Positions 22,714 through 30,652 of a DNA stretch of 37,323 nt are shown here, piece after piece. Both the position numbers and the translations under genes were made by a program. Within the stretch, counting starts at the first letter, position 1; every line of letters starts with the position of its first letter. A model generated the notes under the pieces. The model worked only from the letters and a program-made list of their open reading frames with translations, was not told the origin of the DNA and did no database searches. Origin of the DNA: Hyphomicrobiales bacterium (GTDB taxonomy: Bacteria; Pseudomonadota; Alphaproteobacteria; Rhizobiales; Beijerinckiaceae); NCBI GenBank assembly GCA_947455025.1, contig CANGLU010000022.1:1-37323 (forward strand), read 5' to 3'.

Positions 22714-24645
22714 ATGGCAAAAGTTATTGGTATTGATCTTGGAACAACCAATTCCTGCATCGCAGTGATGGATGGTTCAACTCCAAAGGTGATTGAAAAC
22801 GCCGAAGGCGCCCGCACGACACCGTCGGTTGTAGCCTTCACCGATTCAGACGAGCGCCTTGTCGGCCAGCCTGCAAAACGTCAGGCCGTCACCAATCCTG
22901 AGGCAACATTTTTCGCGATCAAGCGCTTGGTCGGTCGGACCTATGCCGATCCGATGACGCAAAAAGACAAAGGCCTTGTGCCTTATGAAATCGTCAAGGG
23001 CGGCAGCGGCGACGCATGGGTGAAGGCCCGTGGCACGACCTATTCGCCATCGCAGATTTCGGCTTTTATTCTTCAAAAAATGAAGGAAACGGCAGAAGCC
23101 TTCCTCGGAACAGGCGTTACACAGGCCGTTATTACCGTTCCTGCCTATTTTAACGATGCGCAGCGTCAGGCCACCAAAGACGCCGGCAAGATCGCGGGCC
23201 TTGAAGTCCTTCGTATCATCAACGAGCCGACAGCAGCCGCTCTTGCCTATGGCCTCGACAAGAAAAAAGCCGGCACGATTGCGGTTTATGACCTTGGCGG
23301 CGGTACGTTTGACGTGTCGATCCTCGAAATCGGCGACGGCGTATTCGAAGTGAAGTCGACGAACGGTGATACCTTCCTCGGCGGTGAAGACTTCGATATG
23401 CGTCTTGTTGAATATTTGGCAGACGAATTTAAGAAAGAGCAGGGCATTGACCTCAAAAAGGACAAGCTCGCCCTCCAACGTCTGAAGGAAGCCGCTGAAA
23501 AGGCCAAGATTGAGCTTTCGTCCGCCGCTCAGACGGAAATCAACCTGCCCTACATCACGGCGGACGCATCGGGTCCAAAGCATCTCACCCTCAAATTGAC
23601 CCGTTCGAAATTCGAAGCCTTGGTCGATGATCTCGTTCAAAAGACGATTGAGCCGTGCAAGAAGGCGCTTAAAGATGCAGGCCTTAAGGCAGGCGATATC
23701 GATGAAGTGATCTTGGTGGGCGGCATGACCCGCATGCCAAAGGTTCAAGAAGTCGTCAAAAATTTCTTCGGCAAAGAGCCTCACAAGGGTGTCAATCCGG
23801 ATGAAGTTGTTGCCATTGGTGCAGCCGTACAGGCTGGCGTGCTTCAGGGCGATGTTAAGGACGTTCTCCTCCTCGACGTTACCCCGTTGTCGCTCGGCAT
23901 TGAGACACTCGGTGGCGTGTTCACCCGCTTGATTGATCGTAATACGACCATTCCAACGAAAAAGAGCCAAGTGTTCTCGACGGCGGAAGACAATCAGAGC
24001 GCCGTCACGATCCGCGTTTTCCAAGGCGAACGCGAAATGGCCGCCGACAACAAGGCGCTTGGCCAGTTCGATCTGGTTGGCTTGCCACCCGCACCCCGCG
24101 GCGTCCCGCAGGTTGAGGTGACATTCGATATCGATGCCAACGGCATCGTGAATGTGACCGCCAAGGACAAGGCCACGAATAAGGAACAGCAGATCCGGAT
24201 TCAGGCTTCGGGCGGTTTGTCAGATGCTGAAATCGAAAAAATGGTCAAGGATGCCGAGGCGCATGCAAGCGAGGACAAAGTACGTCGCGAGCTCGTCGAA
24301 GCTAAAAATCAGGCCGAAAGCCTCATCCACTCGACCGAGAAATCGGTTTCCGAGCACGGCGATAAGGTGTCTGCGGGTGACAAGTCCGCCATCGAATCGG
24401 CGATCGAAGCTTTGAAAACCGCGCTATCGGGTGAAGATCCTGAGACGATCAAAGCGCGCACGACAGACCTGATGCAGGCTTCGATGAAGCTTGGTGAGGC
24501 GATGTATGCCGCCGGCCAAAGCGAAGGTGGCCATGAGCATGGCGATGACCACGAAGGCCATCACGATGATGCCCACGGTAAAGATGACGTGATCGACGCC
24601 GACTTCCGCGAAGTAGGCGACGACGACAAGAAAAAGCGGGCCTGA
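22714..24645 (+). CDS. dnaK: Chaperone protein DnaK (Hsp70)
   Basis: A 643-residue Hsp70 of normal length. The ATPase domain opens with [18 protein letters not shown] and contains [14 protein letters not shown] and [11 protein letters not shown]. The substrate-binding domain begins at [18 protein letters not shown] and includes VFQGERE. The C-terminal lid ends in a His/Asp/Gly-rich tail and the near-terminal [10 protein letters not shown] motif. It binds exposed hydrophobic segments with DnaJ and GrpE as co-chaperones in the cytosol. The ATG at 22714 follows AGGGGAAG. A sigma32-type promoter lies upstream and a terminator-like hairpin separates it from dnaJ. The alphaproteobacterial style of the first 60 residues agrees with the other taxonomic hints. 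Confidence 0.99.
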   Translation: MAKVIGIDLGTTNSCIAVMDGSTPKVIENAEGARTTPSVVAFTDSDERLVGQPAKRQAVTNPEATFFAIKRLVGRTYADPMTQKDKGLVPYEIVKGGSGDAWVKARGTTYSPSQISAFILQKMKETAEAFLGTGVTQAVITVPAYFNDAQRQATKDAGKIAGLEVLRIINEPTAAALAYGLDKKKAGTIAVYDLGGGTFDVSILEIGDGVFEVKSTNGDTFLGGEDFDMRLVEYLADEFKKEQGIDLKKDKLALQRLKEAAEKAKIELSSAAQTEINLPYITADASGPKHLTLKLTRSKFEALVDDLVQKTIEPCKKALKDAGLKAGDIDEVILVGGMTRMPKVQEVVKNFFGKEPHKGVNPDEVVAIGAAVQAGVLQGDVKDVLLLDVTPLSLGIETLGGVFTRLIDRNTTIPTKKSQVFSTAEDNQSAVTIRVFQGEREMAADNKALGQFDLVGLPPAPRGVPQVEVTFDIDANGIVNVTAKDKATNKEQQIRIQASGGLSDAEIEKMVKDAEAHASEDKVRRELVEAKNQAESLIHSTEKSVSEHGDKVSAGDKSAIESAIEALKTALSGEDPETIKARTTDLMQASMKLGEAMYAAGQSEGGHEHGDDHEGHHDDAHGKDDVIDADFREVGDDDKKKRA

Positions 24646-24668
24646 GCGTAGCCGTTTTTCAACATAAG

Positions 24669-24695
24669 ACCCGGCACATCACTGTGTCGGGTTTT
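24669..24695 (+). terminator. Terminator-like hairpin between dnaK and dnaJ
   Basis: ACCCGGCACA pairs with TGTGTCGGGT (one G-T wobble) across TCAC, followed by TTTGTTGT. It would stop part of the dnaK transcripts and so keep DnaJ below DnaK. The remaining 52 bases before dnaJ hold only a weak ribosome site. Confidence 0.7.
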
Positions 24696-24747
24696 GTTGT
24701 GAAAGGGCCACCATCCGCGTTCGAAACGGATTAAGTATGGATCAGGC

Positions 24748-25878
24748 ATGAGCAAGCGCGATTACTATGAAATACTTGGCGTCGACCGTTCGGCGACCGA
24801 GGCTGATCTTAAATCGGCCTTCCGCAAACTCGCGATGCAACACCATCCCGACAAAAATCCCGGAAATTCCGAAGCAGAAGCAAAATTCAAGGAGTTGAAC
24901 GAGGCCTATCAGATTTTATCTGACGGGCAAAAGCGTGCGGCCTATGATCGATTTGGTCATAACGCGTTTGAACAAAACGGCGGTGGTGGCGGCGGCTTTA
25001 ATGGCGATTTTGGATCGTCAATGGCCGATATTTTTGAAGATTTATTTGGTGGCATGGGTGGTCGCAGCCAGCGCCGCTCAGATGGCCGCGAACGGGGATC
25101 AGACCTAAGATACAATTTAGAAATTGCTCTTGAGGATGCCTTTAACGGCAAAACGGAAACACTGACCATTCCGACGGCGGTGACCTGTGAGCCATGCAGC
25201 GGAACAGGCGCAAAACCGGGGACGAAGGCAAAAGCCTGTCCGACCTGCGGTGGCCAGGGACGGGTTCGGGCAAGCCAAGGCTTCTTCTCGATTGAGAGGA
25301 CATGTCCAAAGTGCCAAGGCCGTGGAGAAATTATCCAGGATCCTTGCGCTTCCTGCCGCGGCGCTGGGCGCGTAACGACGGATCGGACGCTTTCGGTCAA
25401 TATTCCTCCGGGAGTGGAGGATGGAACACGCATTCGCCTATCGGGTGAAGGTGAAGGCGGGTTGCGCGGCGGACCATCGGGCGATCTCTATATTTTTCTG
25501 TCGATCAAATCCCATCGCTATTTCCAAAGGGATGGGGCGGATCTTTATTGCCGCGTTCCGATATCAATGGTGACGGCGGCGCTTGGTGGCGAATTGCGCG
25601 TTCCGATGATGGATGGCGAGATGAAATCGGTCTCGGTTCCAGAAGGCACGCAGTCGGGTAAACAAATCAAATTGCGCGGTAAAGGCATGCCGGTCTTACG
25701 GTCGCGGGATCATGGCGATCTCTACATTCAGGTTTCGGTTGAGACACCGCAGAAACTAACGCCGCGCCAAAAAGAGCTACTCAAGGAATTTGAGACCGAA
25801 AGCTCGAAAGATACGCAGCCTGAAAGCGCCGGATTTTTCAATAAAATGAAAGAGTTTTTCGCGGGCGGACCCGAATAA
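24748..25878 (+). CDS. dnaJ: Chaperone protein DnaJ (Hsp40, type I)
   Basis: A 376-residue type I J-protein that stimulates DnaK ATP hydrolysis. The J domain covers about residues 1-70 with the HPD motif at 33-35. A Gly/Phe-rich linker follows ([14 protein letters not shown]). The zinc-binding domain has four CxxCxGxG repeats: [24 protein letters not shown] and CASCRGAG. The C-terminal domains include the [20 protein letters not shown] segment. ATG 24748 is the only start that keeps the canonical DYYEILGV beginning; its ribosome site is weak. It follows dnaK after 102 bases with an intervening terminator-like hairpin, and the pmtA-like gene begins 50 bases later. Confidence 0.98.
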   Translation: MSKRDYYEILGVDRSATEADLKSAFRKLAMQHHPDKNPGNSEAEAKFKELNEAYQILSDGQKRAAYDRFGHNAFEQNGGGGGGFNGDFGSSMADIFEDLFGGMGGRSQRRSDGRERGSDLRYNLEIALEDAFNGKTETLTIPTAVTCEPCSGTGAKPGTKAKACPTCGGQGRVRASQGFFSIERTCPKCQGRGEIIQDPCASCRGAGRVTTDRTLSVNIPPGVEDGTRIRLSGEGEGGLRGGPSGDLYIFLSIKSHRYFQRDGADLYCRVPISMVTAALGGELRVPMMDGEMKSVSVPEGTQSGKQIKLRGKGMPVLRSRDHGDLYIQVSVETPQKLTPRQKELLKEFETESSKDTQPESAGFFNKMKEFFAGGPE

Positions 25879-25928
25879 ACGTACTTATCCGAATTGTTTA
25901 GCCTGACGATAACCGCTCTGATCTCGTC

Positions 25929-26519
25929 ATGGCTTTCAAGAACGATTTACACGACGCCTCGCGCTTTTTTAGGGCGTGGATCGACGGTCCAATGGTCATG
26001 GGTGCGATAGCGCCTTCCGGCAACGCGCTTGCTAACGTGGTCGCGAAGCAGGTTGATCCATCTTCCCTTGGACCCATTATTGAGCTCGGACCGGGCACCG
26101 GCTCCATGACGGATGCGCTCATTAAACGTGGCATTGATCCTAAAAGATTGATCCTTATCGAATTCAATAAGACATTTTGCGGCCTATTGAAGGATCGCTT
26201 TAAAGGCGCCACGGTTCTGCATGGCGATGCCTATCAGATGGGCCATGCGCTTAAAAACCTTTCTATTAACCCAGCCGCTGCCGTCGTTTCGGGATTGCCG
26301 CTTTATTCGCGCCCACAAGAGGAGCGGATCCGCCTTGTCCGTGAGGCTTTTCGCTATATGGCTCCCGGGGCCCCTTTTATCCAATTTACTTATGCGGCAA
26401 CGTCTCCCATTCCCCTTGATACCCATGATATTGCGGCCGAAGGATTGCCCTTGGTATGGCTTAATCTTCCACCGGCCCGTGTTTGGATTTACCGGAAAAA
26501 GTCAAATCGCTTGATATAA
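25929..26519 (+). CDS. pmtA: Class I SAM-dependent methyltransferase, PmtA-like (phospholipid N-methyltransferase family)
   Basis: A 196-residue methyltransferase. The SAM-binding motif I reads IELGPGTGSM (residues 51-60), the acidic residue of motif II is in LILIEF, and the post-I motif VVSGLPLYSRP lies near residues 119-129. The N-terminal FFRAWIDGPMVMGAIAPSG stretch is typical of Sinorhizobium/Rhodobacter-type PmtA, which methylates phosphatidylethanolamine to phosphatidylcholine at the membrane surface. The fold is shared with rRNA adenine dimethyltransferases (KsgA), which are longer and have a C-terminal domain that is absent here. Position directly after dnaJ and before pyrF matches the order I recall in Rhizobiales. 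The substrate call is moderately secure. Confidence 0.75.
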   Translation: MAFKNDLHDASRFFRAWIDGPMVMGAIAPSGNALANVVAKQVDPSSLGPIIELGPGTGSMTDALIKRGIDPKRLILIEFNKTFCGLLKDRFKGATVLHGDAYQMGHALKNLSINPAAAVVSGLPLYSRPQEERIRLVREAFRYMAPGAPFIQFTYAATSPIPLDTHDIAAEGLPLVWLNLPPARVWIYRKKSNRLI

Positions 26520-26570
26520 CCGCTCGAATCTGGGATCGCAGACGTCTGTTCCAGATGAAAGTGGCGAGTG

Positions 26571-27275
26571 ATGTCCAAGATAGAACCACGCGACCGGATG
26601 ATTGTGGCGCTCGACCTTCCGAGCGTTAATGATGCTCAAGCGATGATTAAGCAGCTGGGCGACAGTGTGACATTTTATAAAATTGGGATGGAGCTCGTTT
26701 ATGCGGGCGGCCTGGATCTCGTTCGTCAGCTTTCTTCCAATGGGAAAAAAGTATTTTTAGATCTAAAGCTGCACGACATTCCAAATACGGTTGAAAAGGC
26801 CACTCAAAGAGTGGCGGATTTAGGCGCTACCTTTTTGACCGTGCATGCCTTTCCGCAGACGATGAAAGCGGCGGTGAAGGGTAAGGGTTTGAGCCTGCTG
26901 CACATTCTCGGTGTTACGGTGATGACGTCCTATGATGATTCCGATCTTATTGAAGCCGGATATTCGATGGGCGTTCGAGATTTAGTCGCCCACCGTGCGC
27001 GACAAGCCAAGGCCATTGGCGTTGACGGACTTATCCTTTCTCCTGAAGAAGTGGCTGGTATGCGGGCACTGATCGGCCCTAGCCTCACGCTGATTACGCC
27101 TGGCATTCGACCAAAAGGATCGGAAAAGGGCGATCAAAAGCGCGTTATGACGCCGGGGGAAGCCATTAGTGCAGGCGCGGATTATCTCGTGATCGGACGA
27201 CCGATTACCGCGGCCACGGATCCCAAAAGCATCGCGGATGCGGTTGTTGACGAAATTTCGTCGGCACTTGGTTGA
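26571..27275 (+). CDS. pyrF: Orotidine 5'-phosphate decarboxylase
   Basis: A 234-residue TIM-barrel enzyme of usual size that decarboxylates OMP to UMP, the last step of de novo UMP synthesis. The catalytic signature [14 protein letters not shown] holds Asp64, Lys66 and Asp69. The phosphate-gripper region appears as [10 protein letters not shown], with [10 protein letters not shown] near the end. ATG 26571 is used; a GTG one codon upstream is possible and would add one residue. It stands 51 bases after the pmtA-like gene and 64 bases before dapB on the same strand, so it probably belongs to the same transcription run. Confidence 0.97.
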   Translation: MSKIEPRDRMIVALDLPSVNDAQAMIKQLGDSVTFYKIGMELVYAGGLDLVRQLSSNGKKVFLDLKLHDIPNTVEKATQRVADLGATFLTVHAFPQTMKAAVKGKGLSLLHILGVTVMTSYDDSDLIEAGYSMGVRDLVAHRARQAKAIGVDGLILSPEEVAGMRALIGPSLTLITPGIRPKGSEKGDQKRVMTPGEAISAGADYLVIGRPITAATDPKSIADAVVDEISSALG

Positions 27276-27339
27276 CCAAGCCCTGCCAATCGCGTTTTGT
27301 GCGGCAATCGAATTGTTATAGCGGAAGAGAAACGTCCCG

Positions 27340-28158
27340 ATGTCTGGCACGCGCATTATTGTCATAGGTTCTGCCGGTCGCATGGGCCGAATGTTGATTG
27401 AGACCATCCATGAAACCGATGGCGCAACATTGGTCGGTGCCATTGAGCGAGAAGCCTCGCCGTTTCTGGGCAAAGATTCGGGACTAGTGGCCGGAATCGG
27501 TGAAAACGGCATTCCAATTACCGATGACCCGTTGGTTCTTTTTGCAAAGGCGGATGCCGTCATTGATTTCTCAACGCCAGCATCGACGACACATTACGCG
27601 GCATTAGCCGCACAAGCGCGCATTGTGCATGTCATCGGGACAACAGGATTGGCGCCCGAGGATATCGCCAAATTGGAAGCGGCGGCGCGGCATGCGGTTA
27701 TTGTTCGCTCCGGCAATATGAGCCTTGGTGTGAATTTATTGGCCGCGTTGGTGAAGCGCGTTGCGCAAACGCTTGGCGAAGACTTCGATATCGAAATACT
27801 TGAAATGCACCATCGGTTAAAAGTAGATGCGCCATCCGGCACCGCATTATTACTAGGTGAAGCCGCCGCCGAGGGTCGCGGCATCCCCCTTGATGACACC
27901 CATTCCATACGCAAAAGAGACGGCCACACCGGCCCCCGCGACAATGGTTCGATCGGCTTTGCCACGCTGCGCGGCGGAACGGTTGTTGGCGAACATAGTG
28001 TTATTTTTGCCGGACCATCGGAGCGGATTACCCTTTCCCATAGTGCTGAAAACCGTGGCATATTTGCCCGTGGTGCCGTAAGGGCAGCGCTTTGGGGGCA
28101 AGGCAAAAAGCCCGGAATCTATTCAATGATGGATGTGCTTAATTTGGGCGATATATAG
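27340..28158 (+). CDS. dapB: 4-hydroxy-tetrahydrodipicolinate reductase
   Basis: A 272-residue NAD(P)H-dependent reductase of the diaminopimelate/lysine pathway, cytosolic and of standard length. The N-terminal cofactor motif is [10 protein letters not shown] (about residues 8-17). [10 protein letters not shown] precedes the linker, and the catalytic block [15 protein letters not shown] carries His157, His158 and Lys161. [19 protein letters not shown] and the C-terminal [11 protein letters not shown] segment are also characteristic. The start at 27340 is preceded by GGAAGAG. It is followed after 26 bases by gpmA; the pyrF-dapB-gpmA order supports an alphaproteobacterial, possibly Rhizobiales-like, source. 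Confidence 0.97.
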   Translation: MSGTRIIVIGSAGRMGRMLIETIHETDGATLVGAIEREASPFLGKDSGLVAGIGENGIPITDDPLVLFAKADAVIDFSTPASTTHYAALAAQARIVHVIGTTGLAPEDIAKLEAAARHAVIVRSGNMSLGVNLLAALVKRVAQTLGEDFDIEILEMHHRLKVDAPSGTALLLGEAAAEGRGIPLDDTHSIRKRDGHTGPRDNGSIGFATLRGGTVVGEHSVIFAGPSERITLSHSAENRGIFARGAVRAALWGQGKKPGIYSMMDVLNLGDI

Positions 28159-28184
28159 TCGCTTTTGTTTTTTAGGAGATCAAT

Positions 28185-28805
28185 ATGGATCGGGTGCTTG
28201 TGCTTGTTCGTCACGGCCAAAGTGACTGGAACTTGAAAAACCTTTTTACGGGATGGAAAGATCCCGATCTAACGCCGCAAGGCGTTTCAGAAGCGGCTGC
28301 CGCCGGTCAGCGTCTTAAAGATTTAGGCCTAACTTTTGATGTTGCTTATACTTCTGCGCTAACCCGTGCTCAGCATACATGTCGGTTGATTTTGGACCAG
28401 CTTGGCCAATCTGACCTCCATACCATTCGCGATCAGGCCTTAAACGAGCGGGATTATGGGGATTTATCCGGCCTTAATAAAGATGACGCTCGTGCCAAAT
28501 GGGGCGAGGATCAGGTTCATTTGTGGCGCCGCTCTTACGATGTTCCGCCTCCCGGCGGCGAAAGTTTGAAAGATACGGTTGCGCGCGTTTTACCTTATTA
28601 CTGTCAGGAAATACTTCCCCGAGTCTTGCGGGGTGAGCGGGTTATAGTTGCTGCCCATGGTAATTCTTTACGGGCTTTGGTCATGATTTTGGATGGCCTA
28701 ACACCCGAAACCATCCCAAGCATGGAATTGGATACAGGTGTTCCTCTTGTCTATCATTTGAAGGCGGATTCGACGGTTGAATCGAAAAAGGTTCTAAAGG
28801 CTTGA
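28185..28805 (+). CDS. gpmA: 2,3-bisphosphoglycerate-dependent phosphoglycerate mutase
   Basis: A 206-residue member of the histidine phosphatase superfamily that interconverts 3- and 2-phosphoglycerate in glycolysis. The phosphohistidine site is [10 protein letters not shown] (His10), followed by the dPGM-specific [33 protein letters not shown] and the second catalytic histidine (His158 in [10 protein letters not shown]) are present. The short form, about 40 residues less than E. coli GpmA, is usual in alphaproteobacteria. GGAG sits just before the ATG. Its stop codon TGA overlaps the TTG start of the acetyltransferase gene (TTGA), so the two are likely co-translated. Confidence 0.95.
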   Translation: MDRVLVLVRHGQSDWNLKNLFTGWKDPDLTPQGVSEAAAAGQRLKDLGLTFDVAYTSALTRAQHTCRLILDQLGQSDLHTIRDQALNERDYGDLSGLNKDDARAKWGEDQVHLWRRSYDVPPPGGESLKDTVARVLPYYCQEILPRVLRGERVIVAAHGNSLRALVMILDGLTPETIPSMELDTGVPLVYHLKADSTVESKKVLKA

Positions 28806-29320
28806 TAGAAATAGCTATTTTAGAGGGCGATGAGGCGCGGCGGCGGATTCCGGAGCTGGCTCTTGTTCTGCAAGATTGCGTTGCCAAGGGTGCTTCCGTC
28901 AGTTTTATGAATCCATTTAGTCTTGCCGAGGCGATTGGATACTTCACCGATATTGCCGAGGCGGTTGCGAGACAGGAAATTATACTTTTTGCGGCCATCG
29001 AGAAAGGTCGGGCGGTCGGAACGGTTCAGCTTCACCCAACATGGAAGCCCAATCAGCCTCATCGGGCTGAAATAGCCAAAATGCTGGTCCATTCGGCCCA
29101 TCGAAAGCAAGGAATTGGTCAAAAGCTGCTTGAATCGGCAGAATCGGAAGCTAAAAAGAAGGGATATTCCCTGCTTACACTGGACACTGCGTCGGGAGAT
29201 GCTGAGCGGCTTTATACGCGGGTTGGGTATAAAATGGCAGGTAAGATCCCAAACTACGCGCTTTGGCCTGATGGCGGGTATTGTGACACAGTATTTTATT
29301 ACAAATTAATCGATGGTTGA
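28802..29320 (+). CDS. GNAT-family N-acetyltransferase
   Basis: A 172-residue GNAT protein. Motif A, the acetyl-CoA pyrophosphate loop, reads [10 protein letters not shown] at residues 101-110, after the strand [11 protein letters not shown]. The later [22 protein letters not shown] segment is motif B. This subgroup resembles small-molecule acetyltransferases, but the acceptor cannot be told from sequence. The start is a TTG at 28802 that shares bases with the gpmA stop, with AAAGG shortly upstream; no ATG gives a full domain. Its last eight bases overlap the alkB start. It is thus the middle gene of an overlapping trio. Confidence 0.87.
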   Translation: MIEIAILEGDEARRRIPELALVLQDCVAKGASVSFMNPFSLAEAIGYFTDIAEAVARQEIILFAAIEKGRAVGTVQLHPTWKPNQPHRAEIAKMLVHSAHRKQGIGQKLLESAESEAKKKGYSLLTLDTASGDAERLYTRVGYKMAGKIPNYALWPDGGYCDTVFYYKLIDG

Positions 29321-29939
29321 AGAAATACTCATCAAGCCCGGTGTTTTTTACTATCCGGAATATTTTAGCCGTTCCGTTCAAGAGGAATTGCGCGAAGAAA
29401 TATTGAGTTATTCCAATGAGTTAGGATGGTTTCAGCCGACGCTTCCGCGGTGGGGGGCGCCTTTTTCGGTTAAGATGTTGAATTATGGGCCATTGGGATG
29501 GGTTTCCGATAAATCGGGCTACCGCTATCAGCCAACACATCCCGAAAATGGAGTAATGTGGAGGCCATTTCCGATAATCATATCCAGTCTATGGAGTAGT
29601 CTAAACGCAGGATTCGATAATCCCGAAGCATGTTTGATTAATTACTATCACGCTCAAGCCCGCATGGGGCTGCATCAGGACCGAGACGAGCAGGATTTGA
29701 CGGTCCCTGTGATCTCGGTCTCGCTCGGCGATACCGCCTTGTTCCGGATTGGAACCTCTGATCGCAAAGGGCCGACGCAATCGTTAAAATTGAAGTCAGG
29801 TGATGTCCTCGTTTTCGGCGGGCCGGCAAGACTCGACTTCCACGGCATAGATCGCATCTACCCTGGAACCTCGACCCTTCTTCCGGAGGGCGGCAGAATA
29901 AACATGACCCTGCGGCGGGTAACAAAATCCGAGACGTGA
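29313..29939 (+). CDS. alkB: Alpha-ketoglutarate-dependent DNA/RNA demethylase AlkB
   Basis: A 208-residue Fe(II)/2-oxoglutarate dioxygenase that reverses 1-methyladenine and 3-methylcytosine damage by oxidative demethylation. The iron ligands are His121 and Asp123 in LHQDRDEQD and His177 in LDFHGIDRI. The 2-oxoglutarate-binding arginines are Arg195 and Arg201 in GGRINMTLRR. ACLINYYHAQARMGLHQD and the PRWGAPFSVKMLNYGPLGW nucleotide-recognition region match bacterial AlkB. It overlaps the GNAT gene by eight bases and its stop lies eight bases from the convergent grpE stop. Linkage to gpmA rather than to the AraC-MGMT gene means no Ada-type operon control is apparent. Confidence 0.95.
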   Translation: MVEEILIKPGVFYYPEYFSRSVQEELREEILSYSNELGWFQPTLPRWGAPFSVKMLNYGPLGWVSDKSGYRYQPTHPENGVMWRPFPIIISSLWSSLNAGFDNPEACLINYYHAQARMGLHQDRDEQDLTVPVISVSLGDTALFRIGTSDRKGPTQSLKLKSGDVLVFGGPARLDFHGIDRIYPGTSTLLPEGGRINMTLRRVTKSET

Positions 29940-29947
29940 AGTGCCTT

Positions 29948-30532
29948 TTAGGCGACCGTGTCGACCCCGCCATTGGCTGTGCCTTTTGGGCCGCCTTTGG
30001 CGACGCCCACCAAGGCCGGACGCAAGACGCGCTCGCCGATGATGAAACCGGCCTGCACCACTTGTGTGACGGTGCCCGCGGCTACCGATCCATCTTCCAC
30101 CTCGAACATGGCTTGATGCAGGTTGGGATCAAATTTTTCGCCCTTAGGCTCGAGCTTTTTAATGCCGTGACGCTCAAGCGTTTTCAACAAGTCGCGTTCA
30201 ATCAATTCGACGCCTTCGATCAGGGCTTTGAAAGGCCCGTCGGCCGTGCTCGCTGCATCGGCAGGAATGCTTTCGATACCGCGTCGTGCATTATCGGCCA
30301 CCGTCAACATATCGCGAGCGAATCCCGTCACCGCATAGGTACGAGCGTCGGCGACTTCTTTTTCGGTGCGACGGCGCAGGTTTTCCATATCCGCTAAAGT
30401 CCGCAGCGCCTTATCTTTAAGGCTGGCGTTTTCGGCATTAAGCGCCTCGATAACGGCAAGGATTTCCGCTTCCGTCTTTTCAGATCCGGCGGCGTCAATA
30501 GGGGCGGCGTCATTTGCAGGCTTGTCAGTCAT
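29948..30532 (-). CDS. grpE: Nucleotide exchange factor GrpE
   Basis: A 194-residue protein of normal length that releases ADP from DnaK. An acidic, disordered N-terminus leads into a long coiled coil ([40 protein letters not shown]). The C-terminal beta domain has [35 protein letters not shown] and the closing [26 protein letters not shown] 30532 is taken as start although its ribosome site is weak; a TTG at 30541 is the alternative. The gene is 5.3 kb from dnaKJ and on the other strand, with no hrcA beside it. A possible sigma32 promoter lies upstream. The last codons are convergent with alkB. Confidence 0.96.
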   Translation of the reverse strand: MTDKPANDAAPIDAAGSEKTEAEILAVIEALNAENASLKDKALRTLADMENLRRRTEKEVADARTYAVTGFARDMLTVADNARRGIESIPADAASTADGPFKALIEGVELIERDLLKTLERHGIKKLEPKGEKFDPNLHQAMFEVEDGSVAAGTVTQVVQAGFIIGERVLRPALVGVAKGGPKGTANGGVDTVA

Positions 30533-30573
30533 GGTACCCAATCGATGATGAATGGAAAAAATCTACACGCCCG

Positions 30574-30602
30574 ATATCAGGTGTGTGGCTTAGAAAATCA
30601 AG
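30574..30602 (-). promoter_or_regulatory. Candidate sigma32-type promoter of grpE
   Basis: On the minus strand, CTTGAT (30602-30597), 15 bases and CCTGATAT (30581-30574) partly match the RpoH consensus; the -10 lacks two of the four leading C residues. It lies in the 120-base gap between glnD and grpE, giving a leader of about 35 bases. Confidence 0.4.
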
Positions 30603-30652
30603 GTCTATGAAAGTAATTCGGCACAATTAGACATACCTGTTGAAGAATTAAC

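Noticed and set aside
22846-24024. Long open frame antisense to dnaK (392 codons)
   Set aside because: It lies wholly within dnaK, its translation has no recognisable domain and is rich in Arg, His, Phe and Leu as expected from the mirrored codon pattern of a conserved gene.
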